A stretch of DNA of 64,000 nt from Ctenosaura bakeri (GCA_948474755.1 CAOLHI010001241.1:1-64000); one strand, 5' to 3'; numbered from the stretch's first letter, positions 1-10,278 are shown. Notes: generated by a model from the sequence alone, not told the origin. Numbers and translations: made by a program.

Positions 1-14
1 GTACTTTGTGCTCA

Positions 15-185
15 ATTAATTCAGGAGGCAGGAGAGGAGAGGGTGGAATCTTGCCTTTCCAGCAGGCTCAGACGAAAGCAAACTGCTACAGTCTCTCCTA
101 GCTTGTGTGTTCTTCTTCATTAATAACTTTTGTCATCTTGCCTACATTCTGAAGTTGCTTGGCTGCACATGTCCTAGTTTTCATC
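15..185 (+). repeat. Unclassified dispersed repeat, copy 1 (partial)
   Basis: This segment aligns by eye with 10690-10985. Shared blocks in the same order include 'cctctcctagcttgtgt' style text, 'aataact' and 'ttcttggc'. A third copy lies on the minus strand near 30305-30690. No terminal structure or coding remnant is visible and I cannot name the family. The window begins inside the copy, so its true left end is unseen. Confidence 0.55.
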
Positions 186-203
186 CGCAAAATGTTTCTC
201 CTC

Positions 204-500
204 ACAGTCTTTAAGCAGTGTGAGGCCTAAGGAATGGCGGCAAAATTATACCTTTACTGTCACAGACAGGCAGGTCATTCCACCTGAATGTCCTGAAAGT
301 GGAACAGTCTCTTCACAGTTATTAGTGAAATCTCCCAAGTCACATATTGACTAAGATGGGATTCTGCCTTCAATTCAAAAGATCACAATACTGGTTTGGA
401 GCATTATTTCTCTTATTTTAAGTTCCCAAAGTATTTTGACTGTGAGATACAGGTATAATTTTGCTGCTATTGCATGGGCCTCACACTGTTTAAAGACTGT
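204..500. repeat. Long imperfect inverted repeat (possible hairpin MITE)
   Basis: The left arm (204-265) is the near-complement of the right arm (440-500). The best core is 'cagtctttaagcagtgtgag' at 205 against its complement at 481-499 with one mismatch. A second matching core is 'gcaaaattatacct' on the left and its complement near 452-465. The loop is about 175 bases. This architecture suits a non-autonomous DNA transposon, but I could not define target duplications. An old local inverted duplication is the alternative. Confidence 0.5.
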
Positions 501-1070
501 TTTTCTTCAGAGCAGCATGATGAAATTTCTAAAGAAATTCAGCACCCTCAGCATGAAAAGACAAAAAAAAAAGTCATAAAAACTATATTCACAGTCATTT
601 GGCATTGTCATTTGAAAATGCATTCATTTGGAATGAACAAAAGATGTCCAATTTTCTTTTGTTGCTTTGAAATTGTTTACTAGGAAAAAGGTGTCAGCTC
701 TTGGGACAGGCAGCTTTCAGATGAGCTGCTGTTCATAATCTTTTCATATTTTGCATAATAACAATTAATTGAACTGATTACATCGAATTAATTGAAGTGT
801 ACCTGGAAAGTGTATCAGTTCATCATGTCTTTCAGTACAATCTACAATCAAAATGACAGCAAAACTCTTTGTAGCTTTTCTAATTTAAGGAAGAAAAGAA
901 TGATTTGTGTCATATGCAAATGAAAGATTTAGTGAATTTCAGAGTCAATCATTCCAAAAAAGGGTTGCTAACAGTTGTACACTGAAGTTCACCTTTCTGC
1001 AGAAGAGGGAACATTCTATTGGCTACAGTAGAAGGAAGTAATAAATATGCCTGTTTGCCATATGTTTATC
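501..1070. other. Unassigned non-coding sequence
   Basis: AT-rich sequence with no recognisable repeat, RNA gene or extended open frame. Several TAATTA/AATTAAT words occur around 760-800, which alone mean little. Confidence 0.4.
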
Positions 1071-1885
1071 TAAGGTTGCCATATTCCACTTCCTCAGATC
1101 TAGGCATCTAAACTGCATATTATCCAAACAAGTTGAATTATAAAAATTATTCTAATTGGCATTCTAGTTATGCAAATTGTTCTAATTCTAATTATGCAAA
1201 CTATTCTAATTCTAATGTCATTTTTCCCCACTATGTTTCAGCCTTCATATCACTTTTTACAGCCAACTGATCTGAGAGTACCAATATGGAAATGTTTAAT
1301 GTGCTGTACTTAGAACCAGGAGACTCTAATTAAGATCTCCACTGCATCGTGGAAATTATCATGTGCCCTAGGATCACGACTGCCTCCCAGCAAACCTGCT
1401 TTACAGCCCCCCTCTTTCTTGTACTCCACCACTTGACCTGCTCATTCTTTCTCTCCCCTTGACTCACCTTGTGACCTCACAATGTGCCCCTCTTTCCTGC
1501 ACTCTGCTGCCCATAACTCTCTCTCTCCTTTCCCTCCTATTCCCTCTCTCATGCAACTTGCATCTTCGCAATGCACTCTTCCCTTAATTTTTGCACTCCA
1601 TTACTAGCACTTCACTCATCTTCCCTCCTGCTTCCCCTCCCCATCTCACCTCTTCTCCTCACAGTGTGCTTTCATCACCTCAGTGCTCTCTCCCCCTTCC
1701 CTCACAGAGGTTGACTTCTTTGTTGCAAAACAGTATCATAGAAGTGACCTCCACATTCTATCTCATATCTTAGCTCCTACAATGGCTAGCGATTAGAATG
1801 TGAACCAGATGATGTTCTAATTGGGCAATGGTTAGCATGCCTAGAATCTAGGTAAAACCAGACAAACTGGAGTATGGCAACCCTA
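1071..1885. mobile_element. Possible 0.8 kb non-autonomous DNA transposon
   Basis: The left end 'taaggttgccatattcca' (1071) resembles the complement of the right end, 'ggagtatggcaaccctaa' (ending about 1885). Similarity continues inward for roughly 35 bases, including 'agatctaggcat' against 'agattctaggcat'. Inside is a degenerate tandem run of 'ttctaatt/tatgcaaa' words (1150-1217) and a pyrimidine-rich tract (about 1380-1720). There is no transposase. Target duplications are not clear, so the exact ends and superfamily are uncertain. Confidence 0.4.
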
Positions 1886-2421
1886 AATCCAACAGTTCTG
1901 TGAGTGTAAAGGTGATACAAAACAGCTTTCCCATCCTGTCCTCTCCATTACATTTCCCTGTATACACACACAATCCTGAAAACAAAGGGTGTCCTGAGTT
2001 TCAAGAGACCTTTATGACAGGCCTGAGAGATGGGTTCAACTCAGAGTCAGTACCTCTGAAAGTGTATCTTTATTTACTTACTTAGTTCAATTCTTTTTCA
2101 ATAGGTTTTGCATTCAATTCAAACTAATTCTTTTGGACTAGATACATTTTTCAAAGTGTAAATTTTTTTTCAGCACACACACTCACACAAAACCAAGCAG
2201 CTCTACTGGAAATGATGTATATTCGTCTATGTCAAACCCATCTTGGAACAACTGTGAAATACTCTTTTTTTTTTTAATCATCATAATGAAAAATGACTCT
2301 GGTCAATTTCTTAGATTTGTCCTCTAGAACATTTAAACAAACAAATGACAAGATACATTCAGCATTTAAGTTTATAGATTATAAAAAAGACTGTTAACCA
2401 TTAAAGTAGTAAAATTAAGTT
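1886..2421. other. Unassigned non-coding sequence
   Basis: No recognisable repeat or gene. Short homopolymer T runs only. Confidence 0.4.
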
Positions 2422-2490
2422 GAAGAAGAAGAAGAAGAAGAAGAAGAAGAAGAAGAAGAAGAAGAAGAAGAAGAAGAAGAAGAAGAAGAA
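2422..2490 (+). repeat. Perfect (GAA)23 microsatellite
   Basis: An uninterrupted trinucleotide run of 69 bases on the plus strand. Purity suggests recent length change. Long pure GAA/TTC tracts are known to be able to adopt triplex structures; nothing here shows a function. Confidence 0.97.
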
Positions 2491-3953
2491 AAGCCCCATT
2501 GGAGACATCATATTGGAAACTATTTAACAGTTAAATTTAATGTACCCATGTGGCAGAATGAAGTAGGAAAATTATGAAGTAGTAGAATTAGGAAAGGGTA
2601 CTGATCTATTTGTTTGTACCCAAATCAATTGGGCTGAGTTCAAATATTCAAACTTGAACTCTGTATGTGTGTGTGAGAGAGAGAAAAAATGGAGAGAATA
2701 TTGGTTTTTAATAAATTGATCAGCTCAGTCCCTTTCTGTCTCCTCTGTTTTCCTACATTCTCTTCCATATAATAAAAAGTGGTCCTGTCTTTGCAAAATG
2801 TGTAACAAGTAGAGGACATAAGAGTTAAATAGGTGTCGGAGAACAAAAATGTCATGTGCACAGAGATTGGAACTCTTACTCTTACCCACAAATAATTTGT
2901 TACTTGTTTGTTTTTGGCTTTTATTCAGAATTACACATTGTTTGTCAGTCATAAGCAACATGTAATATGACACTTTATAGACATGATCTTACATAAAATT
3001 AGCTGTTGTGATTTTGGCAACCTTGAGGGGTTCTATATTTTTGGTAGCCTTGGGAGGTTCTTCATTTTTGTTTTGGCAAACAACAAGAGTAAAAAAATGG
3101 TTAAGATGGCTAAACATCCTAAATCTCTCCATAAGCAAAAATTTCTAAGACAACAAGGAAACATTACTTGGTGCACAGGGAAAAAAAAGAAGAGATTGAG
3201 AAAAGGCTTAAGGATAATGTCCTCATTAAGAGTCTACACTGTGTTCTTTCACAAGTTCTATGTGGACAGCTGAAGATAAATGTGGTCTTGCCCATTGACA
3301 TTACCACTGGCTGCATCCTTCAATAGCTCATCCCTTGATCAACTGTGCATTTGCAGCTCCAGATTGTTGGATAATGGCATGTGAACCCTATTTTAGATGT
3401 ATAAATATAAAGAAAGTTGTGTCCACCATAAACTGAAGACAAATTATTTTGACAGTAATTCAAATAAGGCATGCTTGTATTCATTTTAGTCATTGCTTCT
3501 TCAAATAATCACAATGTTTCTAGGCAGAATGGCTTCGGCCACATGACACTACAGATAGGAAATCATATTCTTAACGTTCCCCTACGTTACAATCACCATG
3601 AACTGGCAAAATCCTATTTGAGCATTCAAAAAAAAAGTAACATTCAAAGAGCAAATCCAAGGGAAAGCATGCTAGCTATGCCCCCTTCCAGCTCCATTCT
3701 TGTCGCCCATGTTGTGCTGAGGTCAAACATAAAAAACAGAGAGCCATTCCCATTCATAGAGACTTTTCGTATGACTGAATAGCAAGGAAAGCAAGGAAGC
3801 ATAACAACAATTCTCTTTGCTGCTCTGAAATGAAAAGGCAACATCTGTCCACCCCATACCACCCACAAAAGTCAAGGTGCTATAATACCAAATTTAAGTT
3901 ATTTAGATCCCAAATTATTCCTTTTTCTGGAAATAAAATTACAGAAATGAATA
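2491..3953. other. Unassigned non-coding sequence
   Basis: No repeat that I recognise. Open frames here (up to about 100 codons) lack recognisable domains or splice context and look like chance. Confidence 0.4.
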
Positions 3954-4216
3954 CAGTAGAGTCTCGATTATCCGACGTGCGGTTATCCGACACTCCGGAT
4001 TATCCGACGTCGCTACGGCCTGGGGGCGTGGCTGTGGGCATTTCCACACCCCCAGACACGCCCCGAAACGCCCCCAGACACGCCCCGAAATGCCCCCAGA
4101 CACGCCCCCGACACGCCCCCAAATGGCGGCCGCCATGGGGTGTCCGGGTAATCCGACCTTTTTGGTTATCCGACGCTGCGGCCGCCCGTTTGCGTCGGAT
4201 AACTGAGACTCTACTG
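3954..4216. mobile_element. Tigger/pogo-type MITE with TA target duplication
   Basis: The termini are inverted repeats: 'cagtagagtctcgattatcc' on the left and the complement of 'ggataactgagactctactg' on the right. TA dinucleotides flank both ends (3952-3953 and 4217-4218), as expected for the Tc1/mariner superfamily. The 263-bp element carries no transposase. 'ttatccgac' words recur at both ends. The interior is strikingly GC- and CpG-rich, with 22-bp direct repeats at 4049-4070 and 4071-4092 and a variant unit at 4093-4115. Open frames across it, on both strands, are by-products of this composition. Confidence 0.85.
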
Positions 4217-5435
4217 TACATAAATAATCTCCCCCATTTTATGACAGCAGAAAACAGCTGACTTGACTAGCTACTTTGTTGAGCCTACTAACAGATCAGG
4301 GTAATGTTCATGCTCAAAATGGACCTGCTTCAACCTACAGCCTGGAATGGGGTAGTGTTGCTACCAGCTACCTGCTGATTTTGCTAAATCCCTCAGAACT
4401 ATCGTATGGTTCATGGAAACTTTTAAATGCTGTAAGGGATATGCTGAGAAAGATGGAATGATGTTAGAAGAGCAAAAGCAACATGAGGTTACATTGAATG
4501 GAAACAGAGAGTGTCTGTAATGATTCCAGAGACCCGATCCACTCAGTTCCCAGGACAACTAGGACTCAGGGAAATGAGGTCACAGGTCCACTAAAACAAT
4601 TGATTACAAGAAGGTGTTAAACAAGGTGCAGAAAGAAAAGCCAAGGCAAAGTTACTTCCTGGCCCTTTTGGTGATTGTCCTTCATCACAGCTGCTGCTCA
4701 CTAGGATCCTCAAAGTGAATTAGATAGCACCCCAACTGTTTCCTTGGCTGGACTAGCACCAATTTTGAATCCTCTCAAAACAAGACCAAAGAATCTGAAT
4801 TTTCCTGATCTTTAAATTTTCTTTTTCCCCTGCTCTGGAAAATTCTGACACTGTCCCAGGTGGTGGGGAAAAGATCACCCCATTCTAAGAAAGGAACAGT
4901 TTTCCTGGCATTCTAAGATGGAAGCATTCTGATCTATTTACAGCATAAGCTGACTGTATACAGCTTGTTAGAGAAATTGCAGCTACTGAAAAACCATGCT
5001 ATATTAAATATTTTGCTACAGGCCTGCTTGATTAACTAGTAGATGTCTAGGTACTATGTTAAGCATCTCTTAATCATATACAACATGTATAAGTTGTGAG
5101 AGCGTAAGAGCTAGCTGTCACTACTCACCAACTCTTCCAGATATTCTAGGGTCCTGAAAGGACTTGGTGAAATATGTTTAAATGAACTAAGTCCAGGATC
5201 GAAATAAACAGATTATTAGTCTCCTTAGACTAATTAAGCAAAGAATATTGTGTTAGCCACCCAGTGTCATGTTCTATGATGAATATTTTTCTTGTATAAT
5301 ATATTCATTTCTTGAACAATACATTGAATGTATTCACACAAAGATCCATCATTGCTATGACACATACAGATCCAGTACTATAGCTGCCATATAATGCAAT
5401 AATTTTTCAGTTAATAACTATTGTAAGCACTATAA
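4217..5435. other. Unassigned non-coding sequence
   Basis: No recognisable element. No frame with coding character. Confidence 0.4.
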
Positions 5436-5662
5436 TCATAGAGGCACCAGATCCTGTCTAACCCTGGAAAGCTAAGCAGGTTTAGTTCTGGTTAGTACTT
5501 GGATGGGAGTCAACTAATAAATACCAGGGGCTATAGGCTATGTTTCAGAGGAAGGAACTGGCAAAGCCACCTCTCAGTATTCCTTGCCTGATAAAAACCT
5601 GTGAAATTCATGGGGTTGTCGTAAGCCAACAGGTGACTTGAAGGCACATGCATGTACACACA
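5436..5662 (+). mobile_element. 5S-rRNA-derived SINE (5S-Sauria-like)
   Basis: The head resembles vertebrate 5S rRNA: 'ggaaagctaagcaggttt' (A-box region), 'ggttagtacttggatgggag' (intermediate/C-box region) and 'ataccaggggctataggct' at the 3' end follow in correct order and spacing. The body continues with 'ggcaaagccacctctcagta' and a tail 'caggtgacttgaaggcacat' like that of the tRNA-headed SINEs here, which implies the same LINE partner. It is diverged from functional 5S and is not a 5S gene. SINEs with 5S heads and BovB-like tails are known in lizards. Confidence 0.85.
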
Positions 5663-7020
5663 GGCTTTAGTTCGTTTCAGGTCACATGTTTAAATAATAT
5701 ATCAAAAAATCAACAAAGGCAAAAACAAATCACTTTGTGCTTGATGGCTGCTCCCTGATTCAAGGTAAATTGATTGTATTTCATTGATTGATACTGTGTA
5801 AATAAATGTAGTTCGCTAACTATTAATTAAACACTAGTGCCATTTAATGGGCAGAAAATAACGTGCATGAATTTTAAGAATATTTTATCTTTCAATCATA
5901 TATGTGGGTAGGAGCAATTGAAGAAAGTGACCAATTAGTTGGCATGTTTTTCCCTTCACTAATTCAAGATTATTGATGCTCTAAAGTACAAAGAGATACT
6001 GATGCATTTATTCCCTTTGCACAGGGAGGAGATCTATAATGCAATTTAGGAAGCATGTACTTTAGCTCCATTTTCAACTAATTGATCCTGCTGGTTTTGC
6101 CATGTCTAAGAAAAGGTATGGAAGAACTATAAAGGGCTTGTGCAATTACAGGCAAATTAATCAGGATACATTTTCTCCTTTTGAAATGCTGAGAGTACTA
6201 AAGAAAATATCCATGTCTGTTATGTTGCTGTTGTGTTATGCAACGGAAATGTAGGGCAAAAATATTGATTTCACTTTGTTTCAAGGCATTAAATACGAAT
6301 GGTGCCATCTCAGTTTTCCGCCCTCAAGAAGAAAGGGATGCAAAGTTCCTCGTATAAAGAGCAATTAGAAACAAGGGACAGATTCCGGTGTCACCGTAAT
6401 TGGTGTAAAATTGGTGCGTCAGATTATTTAAATTACACAAACATGTTGGGAACATGCTTGGACAAAGATCAGAACTATTTTCTCTATTTTATACAGAGAA
6501 TATAATTTAAACAAAACATTTATGCCTTTGCCCTAGGGGCAAGTATAAGGCACCTTAATATTGCAGTGTTTGTTTGAAATATTTTATTATAATATAAATT
6601 TATTACTAAAAGAAATAAAAAATAGGTGCCTCAGCTATTCACATTCAGCATTCCAATATTTTCTTGCTGCTGCTGCTTCTTCAAATAAGGTTTCTAGCAG
6701 AATGTATCTCTCTCCTCTCCCTTCTTTGTTACTTCGCCTGTGACACCATAAATAATACATAGTTATTTGAGTAGAAATATTACACAATGCTATTCCTGTG
6801 GTACATTATTTACAGACAGTGATCTCCTGACGCGTGCAAGTAAAGTTCTCTGTCAAAGGATATATTGAATATGAAAGAATTTAAGAGGAATGGTATCAAA
6901 ACCTTAACGGAATAGAACTGGCACACTCATTCCAAAATTATAGAAGAGTTACCAAGTTGCAGCAATGTATGAGTTCGGTCAAATCCAAAATTATTTTGCT
7001 GCACTGTATTTTTTTTCTTA
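5663..7020. other. Repeat-free interval
   Basis: No repeat recognised. The stretch 6290-6450 keeps several CpGs ('ttccgccctc', 'ttccggtgtcaccgtaatt', 'ggtgcgtcaga') in otherwise CpG-poor sequence, and so does 'ctgacgcgtgcaag' near 6828. This could mark conserved non-coding DNA, but that cannot be judged without other genomes. Confidence 0.35.
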
Positions 7021-7027
7021 ATCCTTA

Positions 7028-7108
7028 GAGCTGCAATCTTATACTTGCTCCCATGGGTCAAAGCCCCATTGAACCCAATAGGGCTTACTTTGAAGTAACA
7101 CTCATAGG
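7028..7108. repeat. Short palindromic dispersed repeat
   Basis: Centred on 'gccccattgaacccaatagg', the segment is an imperfect palindrome ('gcaatcttatacttgctccc' facing 'aagtaacactcataggg'). Related words ('agtaagtcccactcag', 'caatgagacttaagtta') occur elsewhere in this window. It looks like a common reptile short palindromic repeat; the family name is not certain. Confidence 0.5.
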
Positions 7109-7326
7109 GCCAGAGAGAGAATGAGAAGAGAGATGAGCCATTTTCAATAAATGTGAAGGGTAGGTGAATAGGGGAGCACACTAAAAATCTGGAAAATAAA
7201 ATAGCTGCTTAATGTTATAAAACAGCAGGATTTCAACAACATTTAATTTGGTTCCCATAATCATTTACATCAAAACACTACTTCTTTATAATTGGATATT
7301 GTGCTCAGTAGTGTGATAATTAAAAA

Positions 7327-7448
7327 CAGAATCATAGTTGGAAGAACCATAAGGGCCATCTAGTCCAAAACCATGTAATTCAGGAATATAGAACTAAAGC
7401 ACTCCAGAAAGATAGCCACCCACCCTCTATTTAAAGTCTATATTCTTC
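7327..7448 (-). mobile_element. CR1-like LINE 3' fragment
   Basis: 'aacagaatcatagttggaag' followed by 'gggccatctagtccaaaacc' resembles the complement of the 3' terminus of amniote CR1 LINEs, which ends in short 'attctatg'-type repeats. About 120 bases survive. No coding sequence remains. Confidence 0.6.
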
Positions 7449-7471
7449 AACCGTTAACATATAAAGCCTGA

Positions 7472-7675
7472 GGCCATTTCTGCACTACACTATTATGGTG
7501 ATATTACTCCACTTCTAACAGCCTGTGGAATCCTAGGACTTGCACTTTAGGGGGGGGCGCATTTAGAATTCTCAGCCAGAGAGCTCTTTGGCCTCAGTAA
7601 ACTACAAACCCCAGAATTCCACAGGATGTTGAAAGTTGAATAATAGCACTATAACAGTGTAGTGTGGAAATGGCC
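7472..7675. mobile_element. Hairpin MITE, PIF/Harbinger-like family, copy 1
   Basis: The ends 'ggccatttctgcactacac' and 'gtgtagtgtggaaatggcc' are inverted repeats, and complementarity continues through most of the 204-bp element ('cctgtggaatcctagg' versus 'cagaattccacagg'). Other copies lie at 25778, 29777 and 33485, with a half copy at 43136. Those at 29777 and 33485 have 3-bp TNA duplications. This copy has TGA on the left but TTT on the right. There is no transposase. Confidence 0.8.
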
Positions 7676-7699
7676 TTTGTTCGAGGCTTTGTTAGCTGA

Positions 7700-8110
7700 G
7701 GCCCGCACGCGGTGAGGGAAATGCTCCCTGCTGCTACTCACCAACTTTTTGGTGGGTCCAGGCGAGTCCGTCGGGACAAGGAGCAGTGCGAGCTCGTCGC
7801 TCCACACTGCTCCAGCATCCAAAATGGCAGCTTCCAGTTGAGGGAGGCTCTCCACCAACTGGAGAGGCTCGCCAGCCTAAAGCCTACCCCCGGCAGATCT
7901 GCAGGCACGCACTAGTGCATGCCTGCAAATCTGCACTGAAGCGCAGCAACGGAGTGGCACAGGATCACACGCTCCGTACTTTTTAAAACCCTCTTAAAAG
8001 AGGTTTTTAAAAAGCACGAAAAGTAGTCCACTCCAGTCCACTCCACGGTACAGAACACCTCCGTTGGAGGTCGATCTGCACCGTTTTAATAGGCCCGTGC
8101 AGAAAGGGCC
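7700..8110 (+). mobile_element. GC-rich non-autonomous DNA transposon, copy 1
   Basis: The right end 'gtgcagaaagggcc' is followed by TGA (8111-8113). TGA also precedes 'ggcccgcacgcgg' at 7700, so the element may be flanked by a TGA duplication, with a small deletion in its left end. The interior (about 7800-7950: 'aaaatggcagcttccagttg', 'ctccaccaactggagaggct', 'ggcagatctgcag') aligns with the reverse complement of 9084-9526, so the two are one family in opposite orientations. It encodes nothing recognisable. TGA also precedes the adjacent MITE at 7472, so one composite element spanning 7472-8110 is possible. Confidence 0.6.
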
Positions 8111-8113
8111 TGA

Positions 8114-8670
8114 GATACATCTGTATTGGACATACTAGTTCTTTTGATCATACTTTTTGTAGATACACTACAACTGTCCCCTAAATCAAGAGGAAGCAAC
8201 TGTAAATGGTCCAGAGGACATTTTTGTTTTGTTTTGTTTTGTTTTTACTGCTGAGACCTTCCAGGAACAGGTTGTAAAAATAAACAAACAAAAACACAAC
8301 AACACAAAACCCTGGTCCATTTTATGTTTTAAAGTCAGGTATTTTTAAAATGTTAAATAGTGCAGAACCTTGCCAGTTCTGGCTGTTTTCAGGAGAGGCA
8401 ATTCACAATTTCTTTTTGTCTAGAAAAAGGGCAGTGTGAGAGGGTTAAAAGACATCAGCACAGCTTTGAGAGGAGTCTTCTATGGCTCCAGTGCTGCCAA
8501 AGTCTTATTTCCTGAAATAAGGGGTGTGGGAAATCAAAACCCATCTAGTATCATTCATTAATGACTAACTATTTGTGCTTATGTAGAAAACTATTCTAGA
8601 TAAACTAATAAAACAGAACAAAAGGTAAAACTCAGCTTCCATGAAAAAGCAACCAGTAACTCATCAGCTG
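8114..8670. other. Unassigned sequence with a (TTTTG)n run
   Basis: A short TTTTG pentamer run occurs at 8221-8246. The rest is unassigned. The last 13 bases (8658-8670) are the left target duplication of the following SINE. Confidence 0.6.
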
Positions 8671-8912
8671 GAGAGCCAGTGTGGGGTATAATGGTTTCAG
8701 TGTTGAACCAGGGCACTGGTAGAATGGGGTTTGAAGCCTCACTTGGTCATGGAAATCTACTGGGTGACCATGGGCATACTCATACTCTCTCAGCTTCAGA
8801 GAAAGGGCGGGGCAAAATCCCAATGAACAAACTCTGACATGAAAACCCTGTGACATTTTAGGGTCACCAGAAGTCAGAAATGACTTGAAGGCACACAACA
8901 ACAATAAACAGC
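8671..8912 (+). mobile_element. tRNA-derived (ACA)-tailed SINE
   Basis: The head 'gagagccagtgtggggtata' begins a tRNA-like promoter region and 'gggtttgaagcctc' sits at the B-box position. The body includes 'ctactgggtgaccatgggca' and 'actctctcagcttcagag', and the tail is 'gacttgaaggcacacaacaa'. A 13-bp target duplication with two differences flanks it: 'aactcatcagctg' (8658-8670) and 'agctcatcagttg' (8913-8925). It is close to full length. Confidence 0.9.
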
Positions 8913-9083
8913 AGCTCATCAGTTGCTGCTGCTCCTGTCTGGCAGTTAATGTAACATACCTACTTTGGAACCCACAACATGCTATTTCCACTCTACCTGT
9001 GGAACATGGTTTTTCTCATTTGAAAAACACTTCAGGAAGGAAATCAAGCAGATTTTTTATCACTTAAGTGTAAATAACACCTT

Positions 9084-9526
9084 GGCCTTTTCCGCATTTT
9101 ATTTTTGAAATGGGCCGGTGCATCCTCCCACAAGGACATTCACACTTGGGGCGAACTGGGTTCGGACTACTTACTGTTTGTCCGGACTTCAGCCCGCTCC
9201 GGAACGCCCAGAACTGGTGGCTGCCTGTGCTATTGAAAGACCGATTAAAAGAGGACTTTCAATATTGTGGTGCGCTCCAGCCCGTCGCTCTGTAAAGTAT
9301 AGATCTACAGGCTCGCTCCGGTGTGAGTCTGCAGATCTTCTGGGGGCGGGCTTCCGGCTGGAGAGCTTCTCCGATTGGTGGACAGCCTCCACCAACCAGA
9401 AGCCTCCATTTTCGTCTCCGGAGAGTGTGTACAGCAGGCACAGACAGCTCCGAACCAACGTGGATTCTCAGGGGGAGTGTGCCAGTCCAGACTGCCCCAT
9501 TTCTCCTCCAAAGTGCGGAAAAGCCC
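9084..9526 (-). mobile_element. GC-rich non-autonomous DNA transposon, copy 2
   Basis: The ends 'ggccttttccgcatttt' and 'aaagtgcggaaaagccc' are inverted repeats. The interior is CpG- and GC-rich and matches the element at 7700-8110 on the other strand: 'ctccaccaaccagaagcctc' complements the 'ggcttctggttggtggag' version. Open frames of about 60-145 codons cross it on both strands, but they follow its base composition and their overlap argues against a protein. A target duplication is not clear. Confidence 0.65.
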
Positions 9527-9895
9527 ATTGTCTTCTTCCTCTTGACAGCCAGTGAGAATATCACACTCTCTCCAAATCTTAGTCAACTCTGTTTAGTTTT
9601 CAAGGGTAATGACATTAAATTATTATCAGGAAACTTTTGAAGGGTACTTAGAATATGATTTTTCCAGCACTAGCATTTAAAATGGTATTATTTGCACACA
9701 GATAAATTTGATTTCCAAACTGACTTCCTGTAAGATATTTGGCTTACCTATATCGTTAGAATTCTATGGAGCTGGGAGAAACAGTAGCAAACTTCTCAAA
9801 TGATCTCCAACCCCTACCTATGCCATCTACGTGCCCAGATACATCACAGAGGATCTGGCAAACTATTTCTAATGCCCAAACATCAGAAAAATGTA

Positions 9896-10276
9896 CAGTC
9901 AGCCCTCCACATTTCTGGGTTTCACTTTTGCAGATTTGATTGTTCATGGATTATTTGGTTTCACCTCTGCTGCCTCCCTATGCCATTTTTAATAGGGACT
10001 GCAAGCCTCATGAGACTGATAAACTACAAATAAAGCTTTTAAGTCCCTATTAAAAATGATGTGGGGCAGTGGAGGTGGCAGTAAGCCCCACCAGCCAGCC
10101 ACTTCTGCCTTATGAAGAAACCCTGATGCCTCAAATGAATCCACATTGGGTTGAATATGGTGATCATACTTTTTTCTGTGTTAACTATGATTCAGGAGGG
10201 CCTAGAGTTATTCATGTTTTTTTCACTTTCATGGGGTCCTGTTCCTCTAACCCAAGCAAATGTGGAGGGATGACTG
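9896..10276. mobile_element. Mariner/Tigger-type MITE with TA target duplication
   Basis: Inverted ends 'cagtcagccctccacatttc' and 'aaatgtggagggatgactg' are flanked by TA on both sides (9894-9895, 10277-10278). The 381-bp element shares ends and sub-terminal text ('cagatttgattgttcatgg') with the one at 29577-30190. No transposase frame is present. Confidence 0.8.
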
Positions 10277-10278
10277 TA

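Noticed and set aside
3830..4261. 143-codon plus-strand frame
   Set aside because: Its proline-rich part is the translated 22-bp tandem repeat of the Tigger-type MITE.
5440..5560. 5S rRNA gene
   Set aside because: Too diverged, lacks the terminator T run, and is fused to a SINE body and tail.
8671..8760. tRNA gene
   Set aside because: The tRNA-like head belongs to a SINE with target duplications and cannot form a full cloverleaf by inspection.
9118..9564. Overlapping open frames of up to 145 codons on both strands
   Set aside because: They lie within a GC-rich MITE. Stops are rare because of composition; several frames on both strands stay open at once and none shows a domain.
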